Source of the DNA: Castanea sativa
Lineage: Eukaryota; Streptophyta; Magnoliopsida; Fagales; Fagaceae
Direction of reading: 5' to 3'
Assembly (NCBI RefSeq): GCF_040712315.1
Contig: NC_134018.1
Span: 13,102,835-13,166,834 of the forward strand
Length of the DNA: 64,000 nt
The translations under genes and the position numbers were made by a program. Of this stretch, positions 45,546-55,966 are shown piece after piece (the first letter of the stretch is position 1; every line of letters begins with the position of its first letter). Below the pieces are notes generated by a model, which saw nothing but the letters and a program-made list of their open reading frames with translations, searched no databases and was not told the origin of the DNA.

Positions 45546-46540
45546 AGTGATAAATTGTTAAGGTTATGTTTGGTAACAATTTAACTTTTAGTTTTTGTCT
45601 TACATTGCACAAATAGAAGTTATCAACAAATTTTAGAACAAAAAAACTTACATAATTTTTGCCACAACTTATTAGTGAATTGTGAGTAATAAAAGTGTGA
45701 ACCTACATAAACTCATCACTTACCATCATAGTATTGCTAATTCATTATTTTGCAGTCACAGTATTGCTAATTCACTATTTTGCGGTCATAATATTGCTAA
45801 TTCATTTTTTTTATCAAAAAAAAAATATATATATATTGCTAATTCATTATTGCTTTAGCGCGAATGGAAGACTCACAGGGTCTAGCTCAATTATTGCCTT
45901 TTAAAGTTTATCCTCTGCCTAAAAGCATCACCATTGGTGGTGGTAAAATAGCTTTTAGCTATTCTACCACCTCAAACTCCAATTTAGTGCCCAAAATTAG
46001 TGGATCCAAAGACAATTTTTTTTTTTTTTTTTTGCATTTTTGCTACAGTAAACTGCGAAGACTAGCAATTCACTGTAGTAAGGAAGGCATAAAAAATTGT
46101 ATTATTTTATCACTTATTGGGTTTTGTGGCAGAGAGGAAGTGAAAAAGAAATTAATAAAAAAATGAATAGTATTTTGTTGATGGAAAAAATAAGAGTATC
46201 AATGTAAAGTGTGATGTGAAATTGTATGTTAAAATAAATAAAGTAGTTTTTTGAGGTGTTAAATGTTAAAATTTTTAATTCCACCGATGTGAATGCTCTA
46301 ATGTGGTCTGGGCCAAATTTGGGTCCCATAACTCTATTATTTTGTTTTTGTCGTTTTGCTCTTTGAAATTAACCACATTTTGATTGAGATGAAGATGGTA
46401 GGTCAAGAGGGCAATTTTGGCTGTTTAGCCACCTCTTGTGTAATTTTTTAAGCCGAAAAGGCATCTCTTTTGACTTACATCTCGATTTTTTTAAAAATTG
46501 ATTTTAAGTAAATTAGGATGAGGAGGTAGCGGCTAATGTG
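45546..46540. repeat. Dispersed repeat related to 27.70-28.35 kb, with MITE inserted
   Basis: Shares ordered blocks with the earlier copy (see 27700). It contains a MITE at about 45922-46300 absent from the other copy, and three short duplications of ATTGCTAATTCA near 45725-45845. Confidence 0.55.
45922..46300. mobile_element. MITE with GAGCAT-type ends
   Basis: The left end AAAAGCATCACCATTGGTGG and the right end, read on the opposite strand as TAGAGCATTCACATCGGTGG, are inverted relatives. The element is absent from the homologous site near 28.05 kb. About 380 bp, noncoding. Confidence 0.6.
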
Positions 46541-47197
46541 GCAGTTTTTTTATTTTAAATTTGTCCCGGTGGAACTTGGGTTCAAAAAACTAGAGTTACA
46601 TGGAAAAAATTTCTAAGTAGAAAATCGAGTTGTGTAACTTTTATACGAAGAACTCGATTAGAGAAATTGAGTTGTGTGTAAAAACTTTTATGCAGATCTC
46701 TAGTTTCTCAAATACGAGTTTTGTTTAAAATTTGGTGTTTCATGCCCAGAGTTTTATGCTGCCTTTCATATTCCTTGCGGATCCTTGCATTAAAAAATCT
46801 GTTCTCATACATCTCTACCAAAAGTAGTCTAGATTGTAAAGAATAAATGAAGAATAGCTTCAATTTACGTTACCAAAAGTTTTTGACATCTTTGTGCTAA
46901 AGTCACATATTGCTAAGTTCTTGTATAGAATGCAGAATTGGTACCCTGAAACCTGAAAAAGAAAAAAGAAAAAAGAGAGGTGTGGTCAAAATTCTCACAG
47001 TAAATATAAAGAAAATCATTAGAATCCTTATCTTTCTAGTTGTTTCGGTTCTAAAACAGAGAACAAATAATTTAAACCTGTTGAGTGCAAAATAGTGGAA
47101 AATGTAGGATTTATGATTTCTTTTTGTTCCTTATATTCTCCTACATTTCTTCCAGCACCTAGAGGAATATCATTTGGTTTACTAGTTTGCCTTTTTG

Positions 47198-47199
<2 letters not shown>
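46541..47199. other. Spacer with small AACTCGA-type motifs
   Basis: 46560-46740 carries decayed relatives of the CTCGAG repeats (AAAATCGAGTTGTGTAAC, GAACTCGATTAGAG). No gene is recognised in 46741-47199. Confidence 0.4.

Positions 47200-47247
<48 letters not shown>
47200..47247. repeat. 48-nt poly-T tract
   Basis: Uninterrupted T run followed by CCC. The length may be an assembly estimate. Confidence 0.95.
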
Positions 47248-47309
47248 CCCTCAGTTGAAACCTTTTCTTTCCCTTTTCATTTGAAAATAAAGGGTTTTAT
47301 TTATTGCAG

Positions 47310-47600
47310 ATTCCGATAATGATTTGACTGCAATAGAGGTATTTTCACAATTGTTTATCTGGCTTTTGTAATTATTTCTATAATGGAATGCAGTGTGATA
47401 GATGGAACTAAATAAATTTTTTTGGTAATTTGAAGGATGGGGGTCACTCTGTGTTATTGGTGGATGGGTTACTCACTGAATCTACTCTTGAAGCTGCTAT
47501 TGAGAGCGAAAAACAGTTGCAGCAAGCCATGCAAGCAAGCAAAGATTATTTGAGATCTTCCCGAAGGATCAATCAAAATACCAAGATTTTACACACAACT
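47310..47600 (+). pseudogene. Two-exon host-gene fragment, product unidentified
   Basis: An ATTGCAG acceptor precedes 47310-47338, reading SDNDLTAIE and ending GAG|GTATTT. After a 97-bp gap, TTGAAG|GATGGG opens an exon from 47436 in matching phase that reads DGGHSVLLVDGLLTES, TLEAAIESEKQLQQAMQASK and DYLRSSRRINQN, then runs into repeat sequence near 47600. The phase match and the charged helical sequence suggest a real exon pair from a nuclear-type protein. I do not recognise the family. No flanking exons are present. Confidence 0.4.
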
Positions 47601-47645
47601 CGATTCCTCCACAATTTAGTTATGCTTAGAAAATTTTTCCATGCA

Positions 47646-48065
47646 ATTCTACCTAGAAATTTTTTTAAAGAAACTGTCACATCAGCAGCTACCACCTCAG
47701 CCTAATTTACTCAAAACTTGATTTAAAAAAAATGAAGGTGCAAGTAAAACTTGATTTTACTCAAATCAAGTTGCAAAACAGAGGTCCAACCCTAAATATC
47801 TTGAAAACGGAGATTTTTGACTTAGAAACCCACAAAAGAGCGCTAAACAACCAAAATTGTCTGTCAAAAGTTTTATCGTATAACTCAATTAACATCTTAT
47901 GTAGAATGGAATATAGCAGTTGTTTTTATCATTTTTTTTTAATTTTTATGCCAATTTCGCTATTTTAGTATTTAATATTTTATTTCTTTAATTTTAGATT
48001 TTATTGAATTTTTATTGTATAAAAGTAATTAGTTAATTAATAAATATGTGTATCCTTGCAGTAGC
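47646..48065. repeat. Dispersed repeat, copy B (empty site)
   Basis: Uninterrupted counterpart of the block at 43408-44965. It shares TTGATTTTACTCAAATCAAG, GAGGTCCAACCCTAA, ATATCTTGAAAA and TTAGTTAATTAATAAATATG. Confidence 0.7.
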
Positions 48066-48142
48066 CGTGTAAAGTTGTCATATCTCAGTATCAAACTCGT
48101 GCACGTATCCGTGTCTATACTTCTTAGGACCAATGACTTATG

Positions 48143-49225
48143 AGAAGTAGCAATTACTTGCTCAATTATTGCTTGAGCAGTGAAGCGAAACTATCAGAAT
48201 GGCAGACTCATGTGCTTTGAAATTTTCAAGCTTATCTACAATCTCAGGTGATCAGGGCCATATTTGGATCCCATAATAACTCCACTTTTAATCTTCCTGT
48301 CTTTCGCTCTTTGTCTTTGAAATGACATTTTGATTCGTACGTAGTAATACAAGTGGTGTGGTTGATCCAAAAAACAAGAAGTAGCAATTACTTGCTCAAT
48401 TATTGCTAGAGCTGTGGAGCGAAACAATCAACATGGCAAACTCATGTGCTTTGAAATTTTCAAGCTTATCCCCAATCTATGGTGATCAAGGCCATATTTG
48501 GTAATAACTCCACTTTTAATCTTCATGTCTTTCACTCTTTGTCTTTGAAATGACATTTGGATTCGTACGTAGTAATACAAGTGGTGTGGTTGATCCAGAA
48601 AACAAGAAGTAGCAATTACTTGCTCAATTATTGCTTGAGTAGTGGAGCAAAACCATCAGAATGACAGACCCATGTGCTTTGAAATTTTCAAGCTTATCCC
48701 TAATCTATGGTGATTAGGGCCATATTTGGATCCCATAATAACTCCACTTTTAATCTTCATGTCTTTCACTCTTTGTCTTTGAAATGACATTTGGATTCGT
48801 ACGTAGTAATACGAGTGGTGTGGTTGATCCAGAAAACAAGAAGTAGCAATTACTTGCTCAATTATTGCTTGAGCAGTGGAGCAAAACTATCAGAATGACA
48901 GACTCATGTGCTTTGAAATTTTCAAGCTTATCCCTAATCTATGGTGATTAGGGCCATATTTGGATCCCATAATAACTCCACTTTTAATCTTCCTGTCTCT
49001 CACTCTTTGTCTTTGAAATGACATTTTGATTGGTACATAGTAATACAAGTGGTGTGGTTGATCCAGAAAACAAGAAGTAGCAATTACTTGCTCAATTATT
49101 GCTTGAGCAGTGAAGCGAAACTATCAGAATGGCAGACTCACGTGCTTTGAAATTTTCAAGCTTATCCTCAATCTAAGGTGATCAGGGCCATATTTCGGTC
49201 CCATAATAACTCCACTTTTAATCTT
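48143..49225. repeat. Tandem array, five copies of a 234-bp unit
   Basis: Units start with AGAAGTAGCAATTACTTGCT at 48143, 48377, 48605, 48839 and 49073, giving periods of 234, 228, 234 and 234. Each contains TTTGAAATTTTCAAGCTTAT, GGGCCATATTTGGATCCCAT, AATAACTCCACTTTTAATCT and GATTCGTACGTAGTAATAC. The fifth unit is cut after AATCTT by the gypsy element at 49226. Differences between units are few, so the amplification is fairly recent. Confidence 0.92.
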
Positions 49226-49807
49226 TGAAGATGATAAAATAGGAGACGGATCTCTCTTCGTGAAGCATGTCGGTACGGTATTGATATGTGGATGGTCGAC
49301 GGGTCAATGTTACAAGGACATGTAGTGGACGGTTGTAACATTTGGCCTCCATTGGTATTGAATAGGCTGTAAGGATTCCTAACCGGAATCAACTTGCATC
49401 TCGCGATAAGTCTAATATGGTTTTGCTTGATCTCCACACAAACGTGAATAAAGAGAGTTCTTGCGTTACACGTTTCACCATAATCAAAAGACTCTTATAA
49501 GGAAAAGAACTCTATAAGGTAAGTAGAATCGAAGAGGTATTATCCTAAAAGGAAAGGGTTTCTTGGCCAAGGCATGGATGATAACCCTACACCAATATAA
49601 ATACCCGAAAACCCTCGTAAATCAAGGTATGCATAATTAACTCGACTCTGGCACTTTAGGGTTGTGAAAAACTCTAACTTGACCTTCGGAGGGTTTTTGG
49701 CTGACACCACACCGGTGCTCTCTGTTAGGTCTTCTCTTTTCATTTTGAAGGTGTTGTTTCGATTTGGGAGTGCGTGCAGCTTACTGGTGACTTTTTCGGC
49801 AGCATCA
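49226..49807 (+). repeat. Gypsy 5' LTR
   Basis: Starts TGAAGATGATAAAATAGG and ends TTTTTCGGCAGCATCA. A TATA-like CAATATAAATACCCG lies near 49598 and is the probable promoter of the element. Confidence 0.93.
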
Positions 49808-49809
49808 GT

Positions 49810-49826
49810 TGGCACCGTCTGTGGGA
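49810..49826 (+). promoter_or_regulatory. Primer-binding site
   Basis: TGGCACCGTCTGTGGGA, two bases after the 5' LTR. It is the tRNA-primed start of minus-strand synthesis. The tRNA species is not assigned here. Confidence 0.75.
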
Positions 49827-49868
49827 AATCGATTTAGCCTTTGCTCTATCCTTGAGACAAAAAGTTGC

Positions 49869-51110
49869 ATGGTACTCACTCGATCGATGGCAACAACCAA
49901 CAATCAAGGTGACGAACCGCACGCCACAGCTCTAGAGAGGCAAGTCCAAACGCTTGCGGCGGCAGTTAAGCGCCTAACCAAGTAGAATCATGATTTAGAA
50001 GAGCAACTGGGGCAAAGGAATGCACATCCAAGCGCGCCAGAGGAACACCAAGAAGGTGCTAGTGCGGAGGGGAGGAACGCGGAAGGGCCTGAGGGTAGCA
50101 ACACTCCGAGTAGATCGAAGCGGCAGGAGACCAACCGGCCATCCATCTCGGACACCTTACCAACTCACATAGCATCTGAGATGCAGGAGATAAGGGAACG
50201 GATGGATGTGATGATGAACGCCCTCAGAGGTCGAATCTCCAGCGACTTGGATGACCTAGTCCATAGAACAGATTCGCCTTTCACAGTGCTCGTAAGTTCA
50301 TGCCCCTTTCCCCCAAAATTTCGCATGCCTTAGGTGGAGAATTACGACGAATCCAAGGACCCATTGGATCACTTGGAATCTTTCAAGACCCTTATGCATC
50401 TTCAGGGTGTACTGGATGAAATCATGTGTAGGGCTTTTCCCACCACGTTGAAAGGACCTGCGAGGGACTGGTACAGTAGGCTAACGCCTAATTCCATCAG
50501 CACTTTTAAGGAATTAGGCACACAGTTAGTATCACACTTTATCGGGAGTCACCGACATAAGAAGTCTACCGCATGTCTGATGAACATTAGGCAACGAGAA
50601 GACGAGACTCTAAGATCATACATAGCCCGCTTTAACAAGGAAGCCTTCTCAATAGACTAGGCAGATGACAAGATACTTGTAGCAGCATTCACAAACAGGC
50701 TGCGGAAGGGTAATTTCCTGTTTTCTTTGTATAAGAATGACCCAAAGACTATGTCCAAAGTGTTTTACAGGGCAACGAAGTACATAAATGCGGAGGATGC
50801 CTTGCTGGCCCGAGAGGAAAAACCTAGAAAAAGGGAAAGACAGGAAGATATACGATCAGATAAGGGACAGAAGATGGCTAGAACCGGAGAGCAACGGGAA
50901 GATCGACGACCCAAACCGCCCACGGGAAGATTCACGAACTTCACCCCTCTCACAGCCCCAATCGACCAAGTGTTAATGCAGATCAAAGATGAAGGAACCC
51001 TGACGTTTCTTAGCAAGTTGAAGGGAGATCCGAACAAAAGGCCGAAAGACAGATACTGCCGTTTTCATGGCATGGCCACGATACGACAGACTGTTATGAC
51101 TTAAAGCAGC
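49869..51110 (+). pseudogene. Gypsy gag, decayed
   Basis: Candidate ATGs are at 49869 and, in frame, 49887 (MATTNNQGDEPHATALERQV). Gag forms the cytoplasmic virus-like particle. The capsid part reads NYDESKDPLDHLESFKTLMH, GPARDWYSRLTPNSISTFKE and LRSYIARFNKEAFSID. The nucleocapsid-like end has CRFHG...GHDTTDCYDLKQ near 51057-51110, with a 1-bp frameshift inside it. In-frame stops occur in LTK*NHDLEE, FRMP*VENYD and FSID*ADDK. The first two are explained by CAG to TAG changes. Confidence 0.88.
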
Positions 51111-54100
51111 AAATTGAAGCCCTCATTAGGCAAGGAAGGTTGCAGAGGTTTGTGAGGAAGGAGAGAACGGATCAACTCCAGGAACAAAATCAACGACGGG
51201 AAAACGAACGTCCCAGACCACCTGTAGGAGACATACGGATGATTGTAGGGGGCACTACTTCTGCAAGGTCGTCCAAAAAGGCCAGAAAGACCTATTTATG
51301 GATGGTTCAAAGCGTCCAATCGATAGGTTCCTCACTGAAAGTGACGCGACGAGATAACCCCAGTATCGGGTTTTCGGAAGAAGATGCGCGACGCCTTCAC
51401 CACCCACATGACGACGTGCTCATCGTCAGCATACGGGTAGGGGACTACAACATGCATTGAGTTTTGGTGGACAATGGAAGCTCAACGGATATCCTCTACT
51501 ACCCCACATTCCAGCAAATGGGGATTAGTAGAGAACGACTGGTCCCAATGAATGCACCCCTTGTTGGCTTTGGAGGGACAAAGGTCTATCCTTTGGGAGT
51601 CGTCACGTTGTCTGTGACGGTCAGGGATTACCCACAACAAGTAACCAAGGATGTAGTTTTCCTTGTGGTCGACTGCTCTTCTGCTTATAACGCCATCCTT
51701 GGACAGCCCACTCTCAATGCATGGAAGATTGTTACCTCGACCTACCATCTAATGGTCAAATTTCCCATCGAATACAGAGTTGGAGAGCTGTGCGAAAATC
51801 AGGTAGTTGCACGGGAATGCTACATCGCCATGATGGAAATGGATGATCACCTACAAGCAATAAGCGTCGAGGAACAGTGAACGGTGGTAGAACCAATGGA
51901 AGAGTTAGAAGAAGTACACCTGGATGATTCTAGGCCCGAACGAACCACAAGAATCGGCACTTTGGCCAGCCAAGCAGTCCAACAAGCGCTCGCATTATTC
52001 CTCAAGGAAAACCAATATGTTTTTGCATGGAGTCATGAGGATATGCCGGGCGGTCATAGTTCACAAGTTGAACGTGTCACCCTCTTTCCCCTTATCAGAC
52101 AGAAGAAATGAGTGTTCGTCCTTGAACGAGATCGACCCATAGCAGAAGAAGTACGGAAGCTACATGAAGCGGACTTCATACGCGAGGTGTACTACCCTGA
52201 TTGGTTGGAAAATGTAGTAATGGTCAACAAGGCAAATGGGAAGTGGAGAATGTGTGTTGACTTCACAGATCTGAATAGGGCCTGCCCTAAGGATAGTTAC
52301 CCACTCCCACGTATTGACACCCTAGTAGACTCCACAGCAAGACATGAACTCTTGAGCTTCATGGATGCCTTCTCTGGCTACAACCAAATTAAATTGGACA
52401 AGGTTGATCAGGAGAAAACCTCATTCATAATAAGTCAGGGGCTTTTTTGCTACAATGTAATGTCTTTCGGGCTTTAAAACTCAGGAGCCACATATCAGAG
52501 ATTGATGAACAAGATGTTCACGCACCAAATTGGCAGAAATGTGCAGGTTTATGTAAATGATATGTTGGTAAAAAGCGTGCGGGAGTTCGAACACCTGAGG
52601 GACCTCCAGGAGACTTTCGATACTCTTCGGTCATATAAAATGAAGCTAAATCCGAGCAAATGCACGTTCGGAGTAACCATAGGAAAATTCTTGGGATTTA
52701 TGGTATCCCAGAGGGGCATTGAAGTCAACCCAGAGAAGGTAAAGGCGATCATGGAACTATCTCCTCCAAGGACGGTAAAAGAAGTACAAAGCTTGACTGG
52801 TAAGATCGCAGCCTTGAATAGATTCGTATAAAGAGCAACAGACAATTCCTCCCATTCTTTCGCACACTAAAGAGATCATTTCAATGGACAGACAAGTGCC
52901 AAAAGGCATTTGAAGAGTTAAAGGTGTATCTCTCCGCTCCGCCGTTGCCATCTATGCCGGGGGAAGAATTGTTCTTGTACCTTGCCATCTCCACAGCCGC
53001 GGTCAGTGCAGCTCTCATTAGAGAAGAAGGAAAGGTACAAAAGCCCGTGTACTTTATAAGCCGAGCACTGAGAGGAGCAAAAGAGAGGTACCCTCAGATG
53101 GAAAAACTCACATTTGCTCTAGTAACCGCAGCTCAAAAACTCAAACCATACTTTTAAGCATATACCATAAATGTCCTGACAGATAAACCCTTACGGAGAG
53201 CAATGAGTAGTCCCAAAGCTGCTGGATGGATGTCGCTATGGGCAATCGAGTTGAGTGAGTTTGATATCCGATATCAACCACGGGCAGCCGTGAAAGGACA
53301 GATATTGGCAGACTTCATTGCTAAATTCACTATCACAAAAGATCAAGGGGAAGAAGAGACGCCCATATGGAGAGTTCATACAGACGGATCTTCTAATAAA
53401 CATGCTGGAGGTGTTGAAGTTGTACTCCACACCCCAGAAGAAGACAAAATTGAATGCATGATCCATCTGGACTTCGTTACTACCAGCAACGAGGCAGAAT
53501 ACGAGGCCTTGGTAGCGGGACTGGACCTTGTGATAGCGGCAGGAGCTAAGAGTGTGGTCGTCTACTCTGATTCTCAAATCGTGACCAATCAGGTTAATGG
53601 GAGCTATGACTGTAAGAATGAAAGGATGAAAAGATATCTTGAGAAAGTGAAGGGTTGAATGAATAACCTTTAAATCAAAATGATTCAAATCCCAAGGAAG
53701 GAGAACCAAGAAGCCGACCGACTCGCAAAGGTAGCTTCAGCCGAACCCATGACATCCCTAAACAGGTATTGTCCTTCGTCCAGCTCTCATCATTATTAGA
53801 TGACATTAGCATGCAGGAGGTAAGCAATGAGTGTTGTTGGACGACTCCAATAGTGGCGTATCTCAAGGAAGGCAAGCTACCCGATAACAAAGAGGACACA
53901 AGGAAGTTGAAAGTTAAAGCTGCTCGGTTCGTTTTGATTAAAAACGTCCTATACAAAAGAGGATTCTCCCGACCATATCTAAGGTGCCTCGGCCACGAAG
54001 AAGCGGACTACGTGATGAGGGAGATCCATGAAGGAGTTTATGGAAACCATTCTGGATCAAGGTCTTTAGTGCACAAGCTACTCTGAGTAGGATACTACTA

Positions 54101-55073
54101 GCCAACAATACAGGAGGATGCCCACACATATGTTAGAGCTTGCGACAAGTGCCAACGATTTGGAAATTTCATAAGGCAACCAACGGAAGAACTTACCCCT
54201 ATGACGGCCCCATGGCCATTTACACAATGGGGATTAGACATCATGGGTCTGTTCCCGACAGCGGTGAGACAGCTCGAGTTCTTAGTGGTTGGTATTGACT
54301 ACTTCACCAAATGGGTGGAAGCAAAGGCTCTGGCCACTATCACAGAGAAGAATATCTGTAGTTTTTTATGGAGAAGTATTATTTGTAGGAATGGAATTCC
54401 AAGGGTGCTCGTTTCGGACAACGGGAAACAATTCAACAACGACACATTTAGAGACTTTTGTTCCTAGCTTGGGATTAAGAATCACTATTCGTCACCCACT
54501 CACCCTCAGGCCAACGGATAAGTTGAAGTCACGAACCGGTCCTTGCTTAAGATTATCAAGACCCGGCTCGAGGGGGCAAAGGGCATATGGCCAGACGAAT
54601 TACCAAGTGTTTTATGGGCGTACAGGACAACGACGAGAACGTCGACAGGGGAAACACCGTTTCGATTGGCATATGGCAGTGAGGCTTTCATACCGGCAGA
54701 AGTAGGGTTAACAAGCTACCGTGTGGAGAACTACGACAAGAGCAAGAATGACGAAGCTTTGCGTTTACAGCTCGACCTTATGGACGAAGTCAGGCCCACA
54801 GCTGCACAGAGATTAGCGCGATACCAAGACCTGATGGCAAAGCATTACAACTCTAAGGTTAGGCACAGGGATTTCTAGGTGGGAGATCTGGTCTTAAGAA
54901 AAGTACTCGGCGCTACAAAGGATGCCTCCCAAAGGAAACTGGGTCCTAACTAGGAAGGACCATACAGGATCATTTCGTAGCATAGGAAGGGAACGTACAA
55001 CTTAGAGACACTAGACGAAAAAAAGCTGAGTCATCCATGGAACACGGAGCACCTGAAGAAATACTACCAGTAG
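51111..55073 (+). pseudogene. Gypsy pol: protease, RT, RNase H, integrase, decayed
   Basis: Protease: VLVDNGSSTDILYYPTFQQM around 51461-51520. RT from about 52130: EEVRKLHEADFIREVYYPDW, FMDAFSGYNQIKLDK, and YVNDMLVKS at 52550-52561 (YVDD expected), then the SLTGKIAALNRFV connection. RNase H: VHTDGSSNKHAGG near 53380, EAEYEALVAGLDL and YSDSQIVTNQVNG. Integrase: HEGVYGNHSG...CDKCQRFG zinc finger (about 54027-54160), core WGLDIMGLFP, VVGIDYFTKWVEAKALATI, VSDNGKQFNN, HYSSPTHPQANG and VEVTNRSLL (DDE-type), then LGPN...EGPYRI. It ends HLKKYYQ-TAG at 55071-55073. At least a dozen stops and several frameshifts (for example near 52050 and 52845) make it inactive. Most stops fit CGA/CAA/CAG/TGG to stop transitions. 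Confidence 0.92.
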
Positions 55074-55254
55074 GCGAAGGACAGAGACAACAACATCATT
55101 TACCTCATCTCCAGTTTATCTTTTGGTTTTATTTACTACCAGCACTTTTAGAGCCAAATGGCGTTTTTCATTTTTATGAACAATATTCTAGCAATCCATT
55201 ATAATAAGGAGTTTATTCAGAGCATATGGAATATGTTTTGCTCAAAATCTACCA
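55074..55254. other. Noncoding segment after pol
   Basis: Begins the untranslated 3' part of the gypsy element. No motif is recognised. Confidence 0.4.
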
Positions 55255-55728
55255 AGTCCACATAGTAGATGGATCATCCAGAAAGGGTGGACGGATCATC
55301 TAAAAAGGATGAAAAATATACAAAAGTCCACATAGTGGACGGATCATCCAAAAAGGATGAAAAATATCAAGTCCACACAGTGAATGAATCATCCAAAAGG
55401 ATGAAAATGTGTTAAGTCCACATAGTGGATGGATCATCCAAAAAGGATGAAAAATATAGTCCACATAGTGGACGGATAATCCAAGAAGGATGAAAAATAT
55501 ACTAAGTCTACATAGTGGACGGATCATCCAAAAAGGATGAGAAATATACAGTCCACATAGTGGATGGATCATCCAAAAGGATGAAAATATACTAAGTCCA
55601 CATAGTGGACGGATCATCCTCTCAAGGATGAATATGTGAGTCCAAAAAATGAACGGATCATCCTCTCAAGGATGAATATGTGTTTCCCGAAAGTGGACGA
55701 ATCATCCTCGTAAGGATGAAATGTATGA
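55255..55728. repeat. About ten tandem units of 45 bp, two hairpins per unit
   Basis: The typical unit is GTCCACATAGTGGACGGATC followed by ATCCAAAAAGGATGAAAAAT. Starts are at about 55255, 55326, 55371, 55416, 55459, 55505, 55551, 55596, 55639 and 55684, so the period is 43-47 bp after the first. Each unit can fold as GTCCAC-ATA-GTGGAC and as TCATCC-AAAAA-GGATGA. Later units replace the A loop with TCTCA. Read on the minus strand it gives a chance PFWMIRPLCGL peptide repeat, which is not treated as a gene. Confidence 0.88.
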
Positions 55729-55966
55729 GTCAAATTGTGAGATGGATGGACCTCACAGGTAAAAGATGTCTTAATTGTATATGCAAGTTCACATTTGGAT
55801 GGACCCTTGCGACATGATTAGATTATCTATCGTACGAGCCATAAATTAAAAAATGCACGACGGATAAAAACAAGCAAATAAGCTAGTTAAATCCTACAAG
55901 AGGAATTATGTCCACAAACAAATTACGACGGTTAAAAGATGTCCTTGACATTTTAAAAAAAAAAAA
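55729..55966. other. Noncoding segment between array and antisense ORF
   Basis: No motif was recognised. It includes the presumed 3' UTR of the antisense ORF. Confidence 0.4.

Noticed and set aside
48143..49225. CRISPR-like array
   Set aside because: Direct tandem copies of 234 bp without unique spacers, in a plant nuclear context.
54289..54705. 138-codon frame overlapping integrase
   Set aside because: It is a shifted frame of the integrase core, and the conserved motifs lie in the other frame.
55300..55617. Minus-strand repetitive protein (PFWMIRPLCGL repeats)
   Set aside because: It is a translation of the 45-bp tandem array. A period divisible by three keeps it open by chance, and no start context or family was seen.
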